Source of the DNA: Athalassotoga saccharophila
Lineage (GTDB): Bacteria; Thermotogota; Thermotogae; Mesoaciditogales; Mesoaciditogaceae
Direction: 5' to 3'
Assembly (NCBI RefSeq): GCF_009936215.1
Contig: NZ_AP019551.1
Span: forward strand, 434,001 to 498,000
DNA length: 64,000 bases
Part shown: positions 35,725-44,379 of the stretch, one piece after another
Layout: every line of letters starts with the position of its first letter
Position numbering within the stretch: position 1 is the stretch's first letter
Notes under the pieces: model-generated
Told to the model about the DNA's origin: nothing
The model's input: only the letters and a program-made list of their open reading frames with translations
Databases searched by the model: none
Program-made: the position numbers and the translations under genes

Positions 35725-36883
35725 TTTTCATACTGGCAAGCGCATCTTTTAAAACCTTCAATGCCCTGCAATCATCCTCGTTGTAGTTCAAAAGTTCCTG
35801 CATTGCCGAGTAATCCCTCTCTTTTCTCCACTTTGAAAGTGCCATCATGGCATTGTACCCGTTAAAATCTTTATTTCTCCAGTTAAATCCAAAGTTCCTC
35901 GCAACGTCTTTAAGAGAGTAAAATCTGACCGGCATCGTTACGCTATTCCTTATGGTGGAATAAAGGTCTACAAATCGTGGAAGCAAGAATTTTAGATCCG
36001 TATTCGATATCTTTCCAAATTTTTGCATAACATCTTTGTCAAACCTGTCATAGTGGTAGATGGGAGCATCGGGATAAAGGGATAACATTTTTATAAAATC
36101 GAACCATTCATTCCAGTTCTCGTTGCTAAGCATAAAATGATGGTAAGTATCATCGACCAAAAGTCCAAAAAGGTAAAGATCCTCATCGTCCTTTTCCACA
36201 TCAAAGAAATACTCATGATCTGAATGAGGAAGGATCACTCTCTTTACCATTATGGGTTTGTGATCTTTAAGGGACTTTGCTTGCTTTACAATCGAATTTG
36301 CCTCATCCAAACTTATGCCCACATATTTTGCTATCTCGTAAGGGTTGGCATTTGAAAGAGAATCAACGTCTTTGAATCCGGCCTTGATGAGAACTTTCTT
36401 TCTTTTCTCTCCCACACCATTTATGAGAGATAGATCCTCCTCTTTTTGACTTAAATCAAGGCATTCTTTGTAAAATGGGCATTCCTTACATTCGTAACCA
36501 AAGGAAGGCTTTGGAGGGGAAGCATTTTCAAAAGTCTCTTTCATAACATCGATCATCATTGAAATGAGTTCATCTCGAGGTTTTACAAATTTTTCGCCCC
36601 TCAAAAACTCGATCTTAACCTGCGCATCTTCTCCCCTAAGATGAAGAACAAAGTACAAAAATGAAGACTCAATTATGTGCCTTTCTCTTACATTCTTGGA
36701 CGTTCTGCGCAGTATAAATGTGCTTTGTCCATTTTCTTCGCGTTCTTCATCTGCAAAAGCGATGAGACGAAACCCTTTGTATTCGGCTTGGATGCCATTA
36801 GAATTTTGAATTTGATCTTTGAGAAGATAGGCTTTTCTGTGACAGGTGTAAAAGGTTGTAAAAAAATCCTGACTTATATCCAT
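35717..36883 (-). CDS. TM0106-family RecB-like nuclease
   Basis: A 388-residue protein of the TM0106 group: a RecB-like region with a cysteine set FGYECKECPFYKEC (residues 128-142) that can hold a 4Fe-4S cluster, a helix-hairpin-helix-like part (INGVGEKRKKVLIKAGF), and a C-terminal RNase H-fold exonuclease domain with FDVEKDDEDLYLFG, IYHYDRFDKD and LLNYNEDDCRAL acidic residues. The N-terminal RecB core seems shortened versus full RecB nucleases. Its role is unknown; related proteins sit near DNA repair or CRISPR genes, but none are here. The ATG follows AAAGAGG. Confidence 0.8.
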   Translation of the reverse strand: MDISQDFFTTFYTCHRKAYLLKDQIQNSNGIQAEYKGFRLIAFADEEREENGQSTFILRRTSKNVRERHIIESSFLYFVLHLRGEDAQVKIEFLRGEKFVKPRDELISMMIDVMKETFENASPPKPSFGYECKECPFYKECLDLSQKEEDLSLINGVGEKRKKVLIKAGFKDVDSLSNANPYEIAKYVGISLDEANSIVKQAKSLKDHKPIMVKRVILPHSDHEYFFDVEKDDEDLYLFGLLVDDTYHHFMLSNENWNEWFDFIKMLSLYPDAPIYHYDRFDKDVMQKFGKISNTDLKFLLPRFVDLYSTIRNSVTMPVRFYSLKDVARNFGFNWRNKDFNGYNAMMALSKWRKERDYSAMQELLNYNEDDCRALKVLKDALASMKNG

Positions 36884-36884
36884 T

Positions 36885-37571
36885 TTAAAAATCCTCTTTT
36901 GAAATGACGGGACTATACCTCTCTCCGTAATCGTAAGTGTCGATTTTCTCTATCTGCTTTATCTTAAAGACGATAAGATACGTTAACGGAGTGGCAATTG
37001 TCTCATAGGCAACCTTGAAGATGTACTGGGCAAGGATAAGAAAAAGCAACTCTTTAAGATCCATAAGACCAGCAAAGGTTCCTGTGATGAATATCAGAGT
37101 ATCTGCGCCTTCACCTATGACAGTTGATCCTATGGTCCTTGTCCAGAGGAACTTTCCTTTAGTCAGTATTTTCATTCTGCTCATGACGACGGAATTAAGG
37201 TATTCTCCGATGAAATACGCGATAACGGAAGAAATCACAGACCTTGGAGCAAGGCCAAGGACGATCGAATAGGAATTTGCCTGAGACTGCCACCATACCG
37301 GCGCTGGAAGGGCATTTATCAAAAGAAAGAAAAAGGCCATGAACAAATTGGCTCCGAGGCCAAGCCATATGACAAGTCTCGATCTTCTAAATCCGTAAAC
37401 CTCGGTCAAAATGTCTCCGAATATATAAGATACGGGAAAGATCAAAACGGCCCCTGGCAATACGATTCCCCAGAAGTTCACAAGCCTTCCTGCCGTAACA
37501 TTTGCTATTATAAGGCACGTAACAAAGGCAACGGCCAGAAAAACATATAGAGGCGTTATCTTTCTTTCCAA
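36885..37571 (-). CDS. Queuosine precursor transporter (YhhQ/QueT type)
   Basis: A 228-residue membrane protein with six to seven helices of the VUT/YhhQ family, which imports preQ0, preQ1 or queuine. Typical features are TCLIIANVTAGRLVNFWG, FPVSYIFGDILTEVYGFRR (about residue 47) and the late GEGADTLIFITGTFAG. The TTG start directly follows the queF stop. Its link to queF and queD supports queuosine salvage. Confidence 0.85.
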   Translation of the reverse strand: MERKITPLYVFLAVAFVTCLIIANVTAGRLVNFWGIVLPGAVLIFPVSYIFGDILTEVYGFRRSRLVIWLGLGANLFMAFFFLLINALPAPVWWQSQANSYSIVLGLAPRSVISSVIAYFIGEYLNSVVMSRMKILTKGKFLWTRTIGSTVIGEGADTLIFITGTFAGLMDLKELLFLILAQYIFKVAYETIATPLTYLIVFKIKQIEKIDTYDYGERYSPVISKEDF

Positions 37572-37964
37572 CTATCTTTCACCCTTTTCTATAATCGTTG
37601 TGGCATCTATTCCACCGCGAGTTTTGTAAACGACAGTTATCTTCATCCAGATAGGCTTTAGAAGTTCAAAAAGATCGTCAAAGATCCTTTGCGTGGCCTT
37701 TTCCTGGTAAATTCCAACATTTCTAAAGGATACGAAATAATACTTCAAGGACTTTAACTCTATTATTTTGTCAGAAGGAATGTACTCTATCGTAACCTTA
37801 CCTATATCGGGAAGACCGGAAAAAGGACAAACTGCCGAAAATTCATCCGTTTCGTACCTGACGAATTCTCTTTCTTTATTATGAAAATCTATAGTCTCAA
37901 GGATGCCGGTCTCTATGGCATCTTCTCCAAGAAAAGAAAAGGTCTTTCCTTCGGCCTTTGGCAT
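37572..37964 (-). CDS. queF: preQ1 synthase (7-cyano-7-deazaguanine reductase)
   Basis: Reduces preQ0 to preQ1 with NADPH in queuosine synthesis. The 130-residue unimodular form has the nucleophile Cys in [12 protein letters not shown] (about residue 48, with the catalytic Asp nearby) and the NADPH-binding QueF motif ELKSLKYYF (about residue 71). The ATG at 37964 follows GGGAGATGAT; a longer in-frame start at 38045 would run through the promoter. It has its own promoter with the shared 23-bp element. Confidence 0.93.
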   Translation of the reverse strand: MPKAEGKTFSFLGEDAIETGILETIDFHNKEREFVRYETDEFSAVCPFSGLPDIGKVTIEYIPSDKIIELKSLKYYFVSFRNVGIYQEKATQRIFDDLFELLKPIWMKITVVYKTRGGIDATTIIEKGER

Positions 37965-37987
37965 TCTATCATCTCCCAAAAAGATTA

Positions 37988-38010
37988 TATACCAAACAAA
38001 GTTCAAATTC
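37988..38010 (-). repeat. 23-bp element shared with the apt upstream region (copy 2)
   Basis: Identical over 23 bases to 3747-3769, and 28 bases with one mismatch. On the minus strand it runs directly into TATAATC, so here it carries the queF promoter (-10 at 37985-37990), about 20 bases before the start codon. Confidence 0.65.
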
Positions 38011-38052
38011 AGAATGATCGGCAGGTGATTTGGCACATAGTACATGCATCGA

Positions 38053-38415
38053 TTATTCTTCTTGTCCTTTGTAGGTTACAAACGCACTTTCAGTCTCCCA
38101 AAGGTCTACCGAATACAATCTGTAATTCGGACCTTTTAGAGGTGTCTCGAGCACCTTCCATATCCACATCGCTATGTTCTCGGCAGATGGCTGGGTAATT
38201 ATCTCATTTATGTAATTGTGATCGAGTCTTGATATGACAAGATCATTTACGATTCTTTTGAGTTCGGCAAAATCGATGATCATTCCTTCATCGTCAGGCT
38301 TTCCCTCTAATGTAACTCTTAATTTGTAAGTATGACCGTGAAGTTTTTCACACTTTCCGTGATAGTTAACAAGGTTATGTGCGGCATCAAATTTGAATTC
38401 CTTTGAAATCAACAA
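38053..38415 (-). CDS. queD: 6-carboxy-tetrahydropterin synthase
   Basis: Converts 7,8-dihydroneopterin triphosphate to 6-carboxy-tetrahydropterin, an early queuosine step. The 120-residue protein has the zinc ligands in FDAAHNL and LHGHTYKL, the catalytic Cys in GKCEKLHGH (about residue 21), and a late [10 protein letters not shown] glutamate. The TTG start at 38415 follows GGGGTGG. queC and queE are not in the window, so the pathway is completed elsewhere or by import of preQ0. Confidence 0.92.
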   Translation of the reverse strand: MLISKEFKFDAAHNLVNYHGKCEKLHGHTYKLRVTLEGKPDDEGMIIDFAELKRIVNDLVISRLDHNYINEIITQPSAENIAMWIWKVLETPLKGPNYRLYSVDLWETESAFVTYKGQEE

Positions 38416-38433
38416 ATTACCACCCCATTAGGT

Positions 38434-38775
38434 TTAATCATTGAACCACTCTTTTTTGATGTGGATAAACCTTTTTCCAAAGAAAATCTGCAATCCTATT
38501 CCTATAAGATAGGAGGCCACAAATCCCAAAAACAACTGGCTGAAAGACGCATTTATTCCAAAAAGTTTAAAGGCCCTTAAAAATAGAAAGATACCAAAGA
38601 GCAAACTTCCAACTCCTATGAGCCTTCTTCCAACGAGTTCCCTTAGTCCTTCGAAGCAGAAAAGAATGGCAAAGAATATGCCAATTATGAAGCCGAAGGT
38701 AAGGTTCATGAATCCAAAGACTCCAAGAAAGGCAAGAACTCCCAAAAGAATCAAAAACACGGCAAATGCTTTCAT
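38434..38775 (-). CDS. Small membrane protein (LiaI/LiaF N-terminal-like)
   Basis: A 113-residue protein with four predicted membrane helices and a basic cytoplasmic tail (GKRFIHIKKEW). The helix pattern, with a GRRLIGVGSLLFGIFLFLRA segment, resembles the membrane part of LiaF/DUF5668 proteins that accompany DUF4097 proteins in envelope-stress operons. It lies 1 base after the MFS gene. Identity is tentative. Confidence 0.6.
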   Translation of the reverse strand: MKAFAVFLILLGVLAFLGVFGFMNLTFGFIIGIFFAILFCFEGLRELVGRRLIGVGSLLFGIFLFLRAFKLFGINASFSQLFLGFVASYLIGIGLQIFFGKRFIHIKKEWFND

Positions 38776-38776
38776 T

Positions 38777-40003
38777 TTAAACCTCCTTTACACCCGGTAC
38801 GAGATAGAACAAAAACGAGCAAATCGTTACAACGCTTCCTAAAACCGTGAAGATCAGAAAATTCGAAAAGGAAGCGGACAAAAATCCTACAACTGAAAGA
38901 GAAATGGGCTGGAAGATCGTCTCAAAGGTTAACATAACGCTAAAGACCCTTCCTCTCTTTTCATCTGGCACTAACCTTTGTATTATAACCTGAAAGAGCA
39001 CATTAACAAAAGCGAGTGCAAAACCTATCAAAAGTGCTACTATCAAAAAGGCAATCAAGTTAGGAGCGACTCCGAACATGGCATAAAGTATTCCCGTCGA
39101 TACCGCCCCAAGTATTATGAAATTGTGCTTTACATTTATCTCGGGAATTATCGAAAGTACAACTGATCCGATCATCATCCCTATGGCAAAGGCGCTGAAT
39201 GTATAGCCGAGTTCAAGTGCACCAAGATGGTATACCTCCTTTATCTGCTTTGCTATGAGTATATCGATCGGAGAAAAGGCAAAGTTCAAAACTGAAACGA
39301 TGATCATCGACCAAAAGATCAATTTTTGATCGTAGAGAAATTTGAATCCATCCTTGAAATCCGAAAAGAAAGAACTGTCTTTATTCCTTGAAATTGACTG
39401 TTTGAAATTTATAAAGATCTCGGTGCCGGCAGATATTATAAAGGAAAAACCATTAAGCATGAAGACAAAAAATGGCCCAAAGAAACCTACAAGAAGGCCT
39501 CCAATGGCAGGACCTATTATTTGAGTGAATTGCATTCCGGTCTGGTAAAGGCTGTTTGCACGGGTCAAATTTTTGTCCGGTACGATGTTTGGTATGGTGG
39601 ATTGAATGGCGGGATTAAAAAACGCACTGCCTATGCCCATTAACGCGGAGATAAGGTATATCAAAATTGCGGTCAAAGTATTCGTGTACGCAAGATAGGC
39701 CATCCACAAAATCAAAAGTCCTCTCAAAAAATCGGAAAGTATGACGATCGATTTTCTGCTTACCCTATCGTTAAGAACTCCAGCAAACGGGCCTATGACC
39801 GCCATTGGAATCACGCTGAAGGTAAACATCAACCCCATAACAACGCCAGATTGTGAACTTGAAAAATGGTTCATTACCCACCACATGACCGCGATGTATT
39901 GAATTGAATTTCCAATCGATGAAACTACCTGTCCCGACCACAAAAGTATAAAATCCTTGTTAAAAAGGCCTTTTTCTGTGATGACCTTTTGATCCATATT
40001 CAT
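38777..40003 (-). CDS. MFS transporter (DHA3 / macrolide-efflux type)
   Basis: A 408-residue protein with 12 predicted helices. Family features are FILLWSGQVVSSIGNSIQYI, motif A-like GVLNDRVSRKSIVILSD, and IGSAFFNPAIQSTIPNIVP, all typical of the MefA/BcrB-like DHA3 group of exporters. Its ATG overlaps the end of the DUF4097 gene by 4 bases. In an operon with a DUF2089 regulator it may export envelope-active compounds (an inference). Confidence 0.85.
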   Translation of the reverse strand: MNMDQKVITEKGLFNKDFILLWSGQVVSSIGNSIQYIAVMWWVMNHFSSSQSGVVMGLMFTFSVIPMAVIGPFAGVLNDRVSRKSIVILSDFLRGLLILWMAYLAYTNTLTAILIYLISALMGIGSAFFNPAIQSTIPNIVPDKNLTRANSLYQTGMQFTQIIGPAIGGLLVGFFGPFFVFMLNGFSFIISAGTEIFINFKQSISRNKDSSFFSDFKDGFKFLYDQKLIFWSMIIVSVLNFAFSPIDILIAKQIKEVYHLGALELGYTFSAFAIGMMIGSVVLSIIPEINVKHNFIILGAVSTGILYAMFGVAPNLIAFLIVALLIGFALAFVNVLFQVIIQRLVPDEKRGRVFSVMLTFETIFQPISLSVVGFLSASFSNFLIFTVLGSVVTICSFLFYLVPGVKEV

Positions 40004-40956
40004 TTACCTGATAAAAACTCTTCTATCTTCTCTTTGCTGTAGCCGAGAGTCTCCATCAATTCCCTTATTTCGTCCTTCGTCGCTCTTTTAGATTTTAAAA
40101 TTTCCTCAAAAATTTTCAACCTTTCATCATCTTTTGAGTTTACAATATCAAATCCGAACTCCAAATGCGCATCTCCAGAAATGCTTTTGAACTTCAACGT
40201 TGACGATGGCTTGCCGACATCAAATGAACCTTTGACGATTCCCTTTACCTTCACATCGGATCTTATGTTCCCGCTTACAGTGTCAATTTCGACGTGGGTG
40301 TTCGGCCTTGATTTAAAAGAAATGGAAAAATCTCCCGATATCGTTCTAACATCTAAAGTTTCAAAATCAGGATCCATTCCCGTGATCTTTATGTCTGAAG
40401 AGGTAGTTTTTATAATTCCCAACCTGAATGAAGGATTTGAAAATTCAAGATCTCCCGATATCGACTGAACATCTATTTTTTCTATTCTTGACGATCCTCT
40501 GAAATTCAAATTGCCAGATGTGGTCTTGACAAAAAGATTTTTGACTTTCGAATCGATTTCTATCTCTCCCGAAACAGACGAGATCCTCAATTCGTCAAAG
40601 GAAAGGCCGTTAATGGAAAGATCACCAGATGTCGTATCTATTCCCGTTGAAAGATCGTCTGGAATTTTTAAATAAACATCCTCGATCTCAAGTCCTCCGA
40701 ATTTCATAAATCCAAAGGCAAAAAATCCATCTGGGAAAAACTGCGAATGTGGAAAAAGATCTAATTCGAATCTTTCTCCTTCTTTTCTTACCTTGGGTTC
40801 ATATTCTTCGATATCCTTTTTGAATCCCGAAAGTTCAACCTCTAATGATATCTTTCTTTCCACATTGCGAACAATTTTTACATCTGGCGAGATTGAATGT
40901 ACAAAAACCTTTTTGACCTGGGATATATCCCATTCAAATTTTTTGGCTTCCCTCAT
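40000..40956 (-). CDS. DUF4097 (beta-helix, adhesin-like) protein
   Basis: A 318-residue protein whose middle (residues 100-260) is made of short beta-strand repeats with the cycling motif TTSGDLSI, SVSGEIEI, TTSGNLNF, SISGDLEF, typical of DUF4097. No signal peptide is visible. The C-terminus (DERLKIFEEILKSKRATKD onward) is a SHOCT/UBA-like helical tail. Related proteins accompany LiaF-like membrane proteins in envelope-stress operons. The ATG follows AAAGGAGG inside the end of the DUF2089 gene. Confidence 0.8.
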   Translation of the reverse strand: MREAKKFEWDISQVKKVFVHSISPDVKIVRNVERKISLEVELSGFKKDIEEYEPKVRKEGERFELDLFPHSQFFPDGFFAFGFMKFGGLEIEDVYLKIPDDLSTGIDTTSGDLSINGLSFDELRISSVSGEIEIDSKVKNLFVKTTSGNLNFRGSSRIEKIDVQSISGDLEFSNPSFRLGIIKTTSSDIKITGMDPDFETLDVRTISGDFSISFKSRPNTHVEIDTVSGNIRSDVKVKGIVKGSFDVGKPSSTLKFKSISGDAHLEFGFDIVNSKDDERLKIFEEILKSKRATKDEIRELMETLGYSKEKIEEFLSGK

Positions 40957-41326
40957 CTTTTCCTCCTTTCAATTTCGAAATTGCCGTCGAAACATCTATC
41001 TCTCCATTTTTTAGTTTTTCAAGAATATCCCTTTCATTTTCCTTCACTTCATCTTCCACATCATATCCAAGAGTTTTCACGATCTCGTTTAACTTATTCC
41101 TCGCAGTTGGATAGGAAATATCGAGTTCTTTCTGAACTTCACTGAGATTCCCCTTGTGTTTTAGAAAAATCTTTACGAATTTCATCTGTTCTTCTGAAAG
41201 ATTGAAGAATTCATCAAGAACGAATTGACCCGTTACTCCTGTCCCGCACACGGGACATTTCAGAGCGACTACATCCATTTTGTGACCGCAATAAGGACAC
41301 CGACTTACCACAGATATTTTGATCAC
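40934..41326 (-). CDS. DUF2089 family regulator (zinc ribbon plus helix-turn-helix)
   Basis: A 130-residue protein: an N-terminal zinc ribbon (SRCPYCGHK ... CPVCGTG), a helix-turn-helix (LKHKGNLSEVQKELDISYPT) and a C-terminal short helix with a KNGEIDVSTAISKLKGG repeat like SHOCT tails. It is probably an autoregulator of the operon. The start is unclear: the GTG at 41326 lies within AAGGAGGTGATC, and a GTG at 41311 is the alternative, giving a protein that begins right before the zinc ribbon. Confidence 0.75.
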   Translation of the reverse strand: MIKISVVSRCPYCGHKMDVVALKCPVCGTGVTGQFVLDEFFNLSEEQMKFVKIFLKHKGNLSEVQKELDISYPTARNKLNEIVKTLGYDVEDEVKENERDILEKLKNGEIDVSTAISKLKGGKDEGSQKI

Positions 41327-41330
41327 CTCC

Positions 41331-41349
41331 TTAAAATTTTTAATTTTAA
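41331..41349 (-). promoter_or_regulatory. Palindrome overlapping the DUF2089 ribosome binding site
   Basis: A perfect inverted repeat TTAAAATT TTT AATTTTAA lies between the promoter and the start codon and could be an operator for the DUF2089 regulator (inference). Confidence 0.45.
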
Positions 41350-41364
41350 AATCAATTTTATTTA

Positions 41365-41393
41365 ATTATAAATCAAAAATTTTTAAATGTCAA
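41365..41393 (-). promoter_or_regulatory. Consensus promoter of the DUF2089 operon
   Basis: On the minus strand a perfect -35 TTGACA (41393-41388), a 17-base spacer and a perfect -10 TATAAT (41370-41365). It drives the nine-gene run from DUF2089 to the acyltransferase. Confidence 0.85.
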
Positions 41394-41401
41394 CAAAAAA
41401 A

Positions 41402-41425
41402 TAAATGCCCCTTCGGGGGCATTTA
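41402..41425 (-). terminator. Terminator after clpC
   Basis: AAATGCCCC / GGGGGCATTT hairpin, followed on the minus strand by TTTATTTTTTTG. It lies directly before the DUF2089 promoter and separates the two units. Confidence 0.85.
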
Positions 41426-41437
41426 TTCGAATAGAGT

Positions 41438-43852
41438 TCATTTCACAGTTGCCGGAGATTTACTTACAGAGAGGATGCCATCCTCTTCATCGACGATTAC
41501 CTTGTCTCCTTCTGACAATTCCTTAGAAATGATCATGTCCGCTATTTTATCCTCTACCTCGAATTCTATTAATCTTCTCAAAGGACGCGCACCAAATGCC
41601 GGATCGTAACCCTTTTCGGCAAGGTATTCTATCGCATTCTTCGTTATTTCCAGGGTTATATTCTTGTCTGCAAGGTTCGCGCGTATCTTGGATATGAACT
41701 TTTCAACGATACTTTCCATATGAGATTTTCCAAGGGGCCTGAAGGCGATCATTGCGTCTATTCTATTCAAAAACTCTGGCTTGAAATATTTCCTGAGTTC
41801 TTGGATCATTCCTTCATCGAGATAATCCATCTTACCGCTTTCGACGCTCTCGAGTATGTAATCAGACCCTATATTTGAAGTCATTATTATGACGGTATTC
41901 CTAAAGTCAACGGTATTGCCTTTTCCGTCAGTTAACCTCCCATCGTCGAGTACCTGAAGCAAGGTGTTGAAGATCTCGGGATGTGCCTTTTCTATTTCAT
42001 CGAGTAAGATGACACTGTAAGGTCTTCTTCTCACGGCCTCAGTTAACTGTCCTCCTTCTTCATATCCCACATAGCCAGGAGGCGCTCCTATGAGTCTTGA
42101 TACGGTATGCTTTTCTGAATATTCTGACATATCGATGCGTATCATCGCATTTTCGCTGTTGAACAATACCTCCGCAAGGGCTTTGGCGGTCTCTGTTTTT
42201 CCAACGCCCGTGGGACCGACAAAAAGGAATGTACCCATCGGCCTGTTCGGGTCTTTAAGGCCTGCCCGTGCTCTTCTTATAGTGGAAGAAACAACTCTGA
42301 CTGCCTCTTCCTGATCGACGATTCTTTTGTGTATCAACTCTTCGAGATTTGCAAGTTTATTCCTTTCATCTTCCATGAGTTTTGTAACAGGAATACCGGT
42401 CCATCTTTCTACAACCTTGGCTATCACATCTGAGTTGACCACCTTTGGAATCTTCTCCTGGCGTTTTTTCCATTCTTCCTGAATCTTGGCAAATTCTTTT
42501 TTTATCTTTTCAAGTTCGGCCTTCTTCATCGCGGCCTTTTCGTAATCTCCTGAAAGTGCCGCGTCATTTATTTCCTCTTCCAAGGCGGATATTTTATTCT
42601 GTCCTTCTAATATTTCGGAAGGCACAAATGAATTTTCAAATTTCACCCGTGATGCCGCCTCATCTATCAGATCTATAGCCTTATCGGGCAAAAATCTGTC
42701 GGATATGTATCTCGAAGAAAGTTTTACGGCCGTTTCTATCGCTTCATTCTCTATTTTGACACCATGATGAGATTCGTAAGAGTCCTTAAGCCCAAGCAAT
42801 ATCTTTATGGTTTCTTCCTCACTTGGCTCTTTTACATCTATTGTCTGGAACCTTCTTGCGAGTGCCTTATCCTTTTCTATATACTTTCTGTAATCTTCCA
42901 AAGTTGTGGCACCTATACATCTCAACTCTCCACGCGCAAGCGCTGGCTTTAACATGTTCGAAGCATCGAGACTTCCTCCTTCAACGCTTCCGGCGCCCAC
43001 AACTGTGTGTAATTCATCTATAAAAAGTATCACATTGCTATTTCCCTTGACCGCGTCTATGAGAGATTTAAGCCTTTCTTCGAATTCTCCTCTGAATTTG
43101 GTACCGGCAACGAGCCTTCCCATATCGAGAGAAAGAATTCTTTTGTTCATCATGTAGTCAGGCACTTTCCCGCTAACGACAAGTTGGGCAAGTCCTTCGA
43201 CTATGGCCGTTTTCCCAACGCCGGGGTCTCCTATGAGAACAGGGTTATTCTTTCTTTTCCTCCCAAGGATCTCTATCATTCTCTCGATCTCTTCTTCACG
43301 TCCTATGACTGGATCGAGTTTTCCTTCTTTTGCCTGCTGTGTAAGGTCTACCGTGAATTTCGCAAGGGCATCTAAATTTTCAGATTCTTTTGATTTTCCA
43401 CTTTTCCTAATAGAAAGAATCGCATTGTATACCTTCTCATCACTGACACCAAAACGTAAAAGTACGCGTGCCGCCATCGAGTCCGGTGTTTTGACCATTC
43501 CGAGCAAAAGATGCTCAGTTCCTATTTTTTCGTCTCCCATGCGTGTAGCCTCACTCTTGGCACTTTCGAGCACATGCCTTGCATCGGGAGTTATATACAT
43601 CTGTTTTATCCCGCCAGAGGAAACCTGACTACCACCGTATTCTTTGACAAGATCCTCTGTTTTATCTTTTAATTTAGCAATATTAACCTTCAAATTCTTA
43701 AGGGCATCTATCGCGGCATTTTCTTCATCTTCTATAAGGGCAAGCAATATATGCTCGGATCTCAATTGATCTTGACCGTACCGCGAAAGTATATCCTGTG
43801 TTGACATCATGACATTTGCCGCTTTTTCCGTGTATTCTTCAAGATTAAACAT
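41438..43852 (-). CDS. clpC: ClpC-type AAA+ unfoldase/disaggregase without a visible ClpP loop
   Basis: An 804-residue Hsp100 protein: an N-domain with two repeats (residues 1-145), a first AAA+ module (GDPGVGKTAIVEGLAQ near residue 209, FIDELHTVVGAG), a short middle region with a UVR-like NDAALSGDYEKAAMKKAELE segment, and a second AAA+ module (GPTGVGKTETAKALAE near residue 543, VILLDEIEKAHPEIF). The short middle domain fits ClpC, not ClpB. The loop after TSNIGSDYIL lacks the LGF/VGF tripeptide that docks ClpP, so it may act without a protease. The ATG follows GGAGGTGTTAT. It lies in a cluster with hsp20 and dnaK. Confidence 0.88.
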   Translation of the reverse strand: MFNLEEYTEKAANVMMSTQDILSRYGQDQLRSEHILLALIEDEENAAIDALKNLKVNIAKLKDKTEDLVKEYGGSQVSSGGIKQMYITPDARHVLESAKSEATRMGDEKIGTEHLLLGMVKTPDSMAARVLLRFGVSDEKVYNAILSIRKSGKSKESENLDALAKFTVDLTQQAKEGKLDPVIGREEEIERMIEILGRKRKNNPVLIGDPGVGKTAIVEGLAQLVVSGKVPDYMMNKRILSLDMGRLVAGTKFRGEFEERLKSLIDAVKGNSNVILFIDELHTVVGAGSVEGGSLDASNMLKPALARGELRCIGATTLEDYRKYIEKDKALARRFQTIDVKEPSEEETIKILLGLKDSYESHHGVKIENEAIETAVKLSSRYISDRFLPDKAIDLIDEAASRVKFENSFVPSEILEGQNKISALEEEINDAALSGDYEKAAMKKAELEKIKKEFAKIQEEWKKRQEKIPKVVNSDVIAKVVERWTGIPVTKLMEDERNKLANLEELIHKRIVDQEEAVRVVSSTIRRARAGLKDPNRPMGTFLFVGPTGVGKTETAKALAEVLFNSENAMIRIDMSEYSEKHTVSRLIGAPPGYVGYEEGGQLTEAVRRRPYSVILLDEIEKAHPEIFNTLLQVLDDGRLTDGKGNTVDFRNTVIIMTSNIGSDYILESVESGKMDYLDEGMIQELRKYFKPEFLNRIDAMIAFRPLGKSHMESIVEKFISKIRANLADKNITLEITKNAIEYLAEKGYDPAFGARPLRRLIEFEVEDKIADMIISKELSEGDKVIVDEEDGILSVSKSPATVK

Positions 43853-43866
43853 ATAACACCTCCAAA

Positions 43867-43892
43867 AGAAAAGGGGCCAAAGCCCCTTTTCT
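43867..43892 (-). terminator. Hairpin between hsp20 and clpC
   Basis: AGAAAAGGGGC / GCCCCTTTTCT (11-bp stem, 4-base loop) followed on the minus strand by TTTTGGAGG. The T-run merges into the clpC ribosome binding site. It probably attenuates transcription from hsp20 into clpC. Confidence 0.8.
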
Positions 43893-44347
43893 CATTTTAT
43901 TTCTATTTTCCTCTTTGCACTCTTTGCCTCAGGGCTTTTTGGTATGGATATGTTGAGAACTCCGTTTTCGAATTTTGCCGTGATGTTCTTTTCGTCTACA
44001 TCAGATGGCAAAGAGAAAGATCTTTCGAATTTGCCATAACTTCTTTCGATTTTCTTGTATCCTTTCTTTTCTTCTTTCTTTTCTTCTTTCTTTTCGCCTC
44101 TGATTGTCAGAACTCCGTCGTCGATTTCGATATTGACATCTTCCTTTTTCATGCCGGGCAGTTCTACTTCAAATTCATAACTCTTGTCCGTTTCAGAAAT
44201 GTCAACTGCCGGCACGAAGGTTTCTGCAGAGAGTGTTGTTGGCCAAATTCTCGGGAACTCCTCGAAGAACCTGTCAATGACTTTTTGCATCTCCTCAAAA
44301 GGTCTGTAAATGTCAAGTTCCTCTTCTCTTCTTTTTTCAATGGCCAT
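43892..44347 (-). CDS. Small heat-shock protein (Hsp20)
   Basis: A 151-residue alpha-crystallin-type chaperone that holds unfolded proteins. The crystallin domain (about residues 45-140) shows AVDISETDKSYEFEVELPGM, KEDVNIEIDDGVLTIRGEKK and the C-terminal GVLNISIPK with the I-x-I/V-like anchor. A repeated basic/acidic patch EKKEEKKEEKKG occurs near residue 90. The ATG follows GGGAGGTGGTCTT. It lies 32 bases after dnaK. Confidence 0.92.
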   Translation of the reverse strand: MAIEKRREEELDIYRPFEEMQKVIDRFFEEFPRIWPTTLSAETFVPAVDISETDKSYEFEVELPGMKKEDVNIEIDDGVLTIRGEKKEEKKEEKKGYKKIERSYGKFERSFSLPSDVDEKNITAKFENGVLNISIPKSPEAKSAKRKIEIK

Positions 44348-44379
44348 AAGACCACCTCCCGTTTATTTTAAATTTTCAT

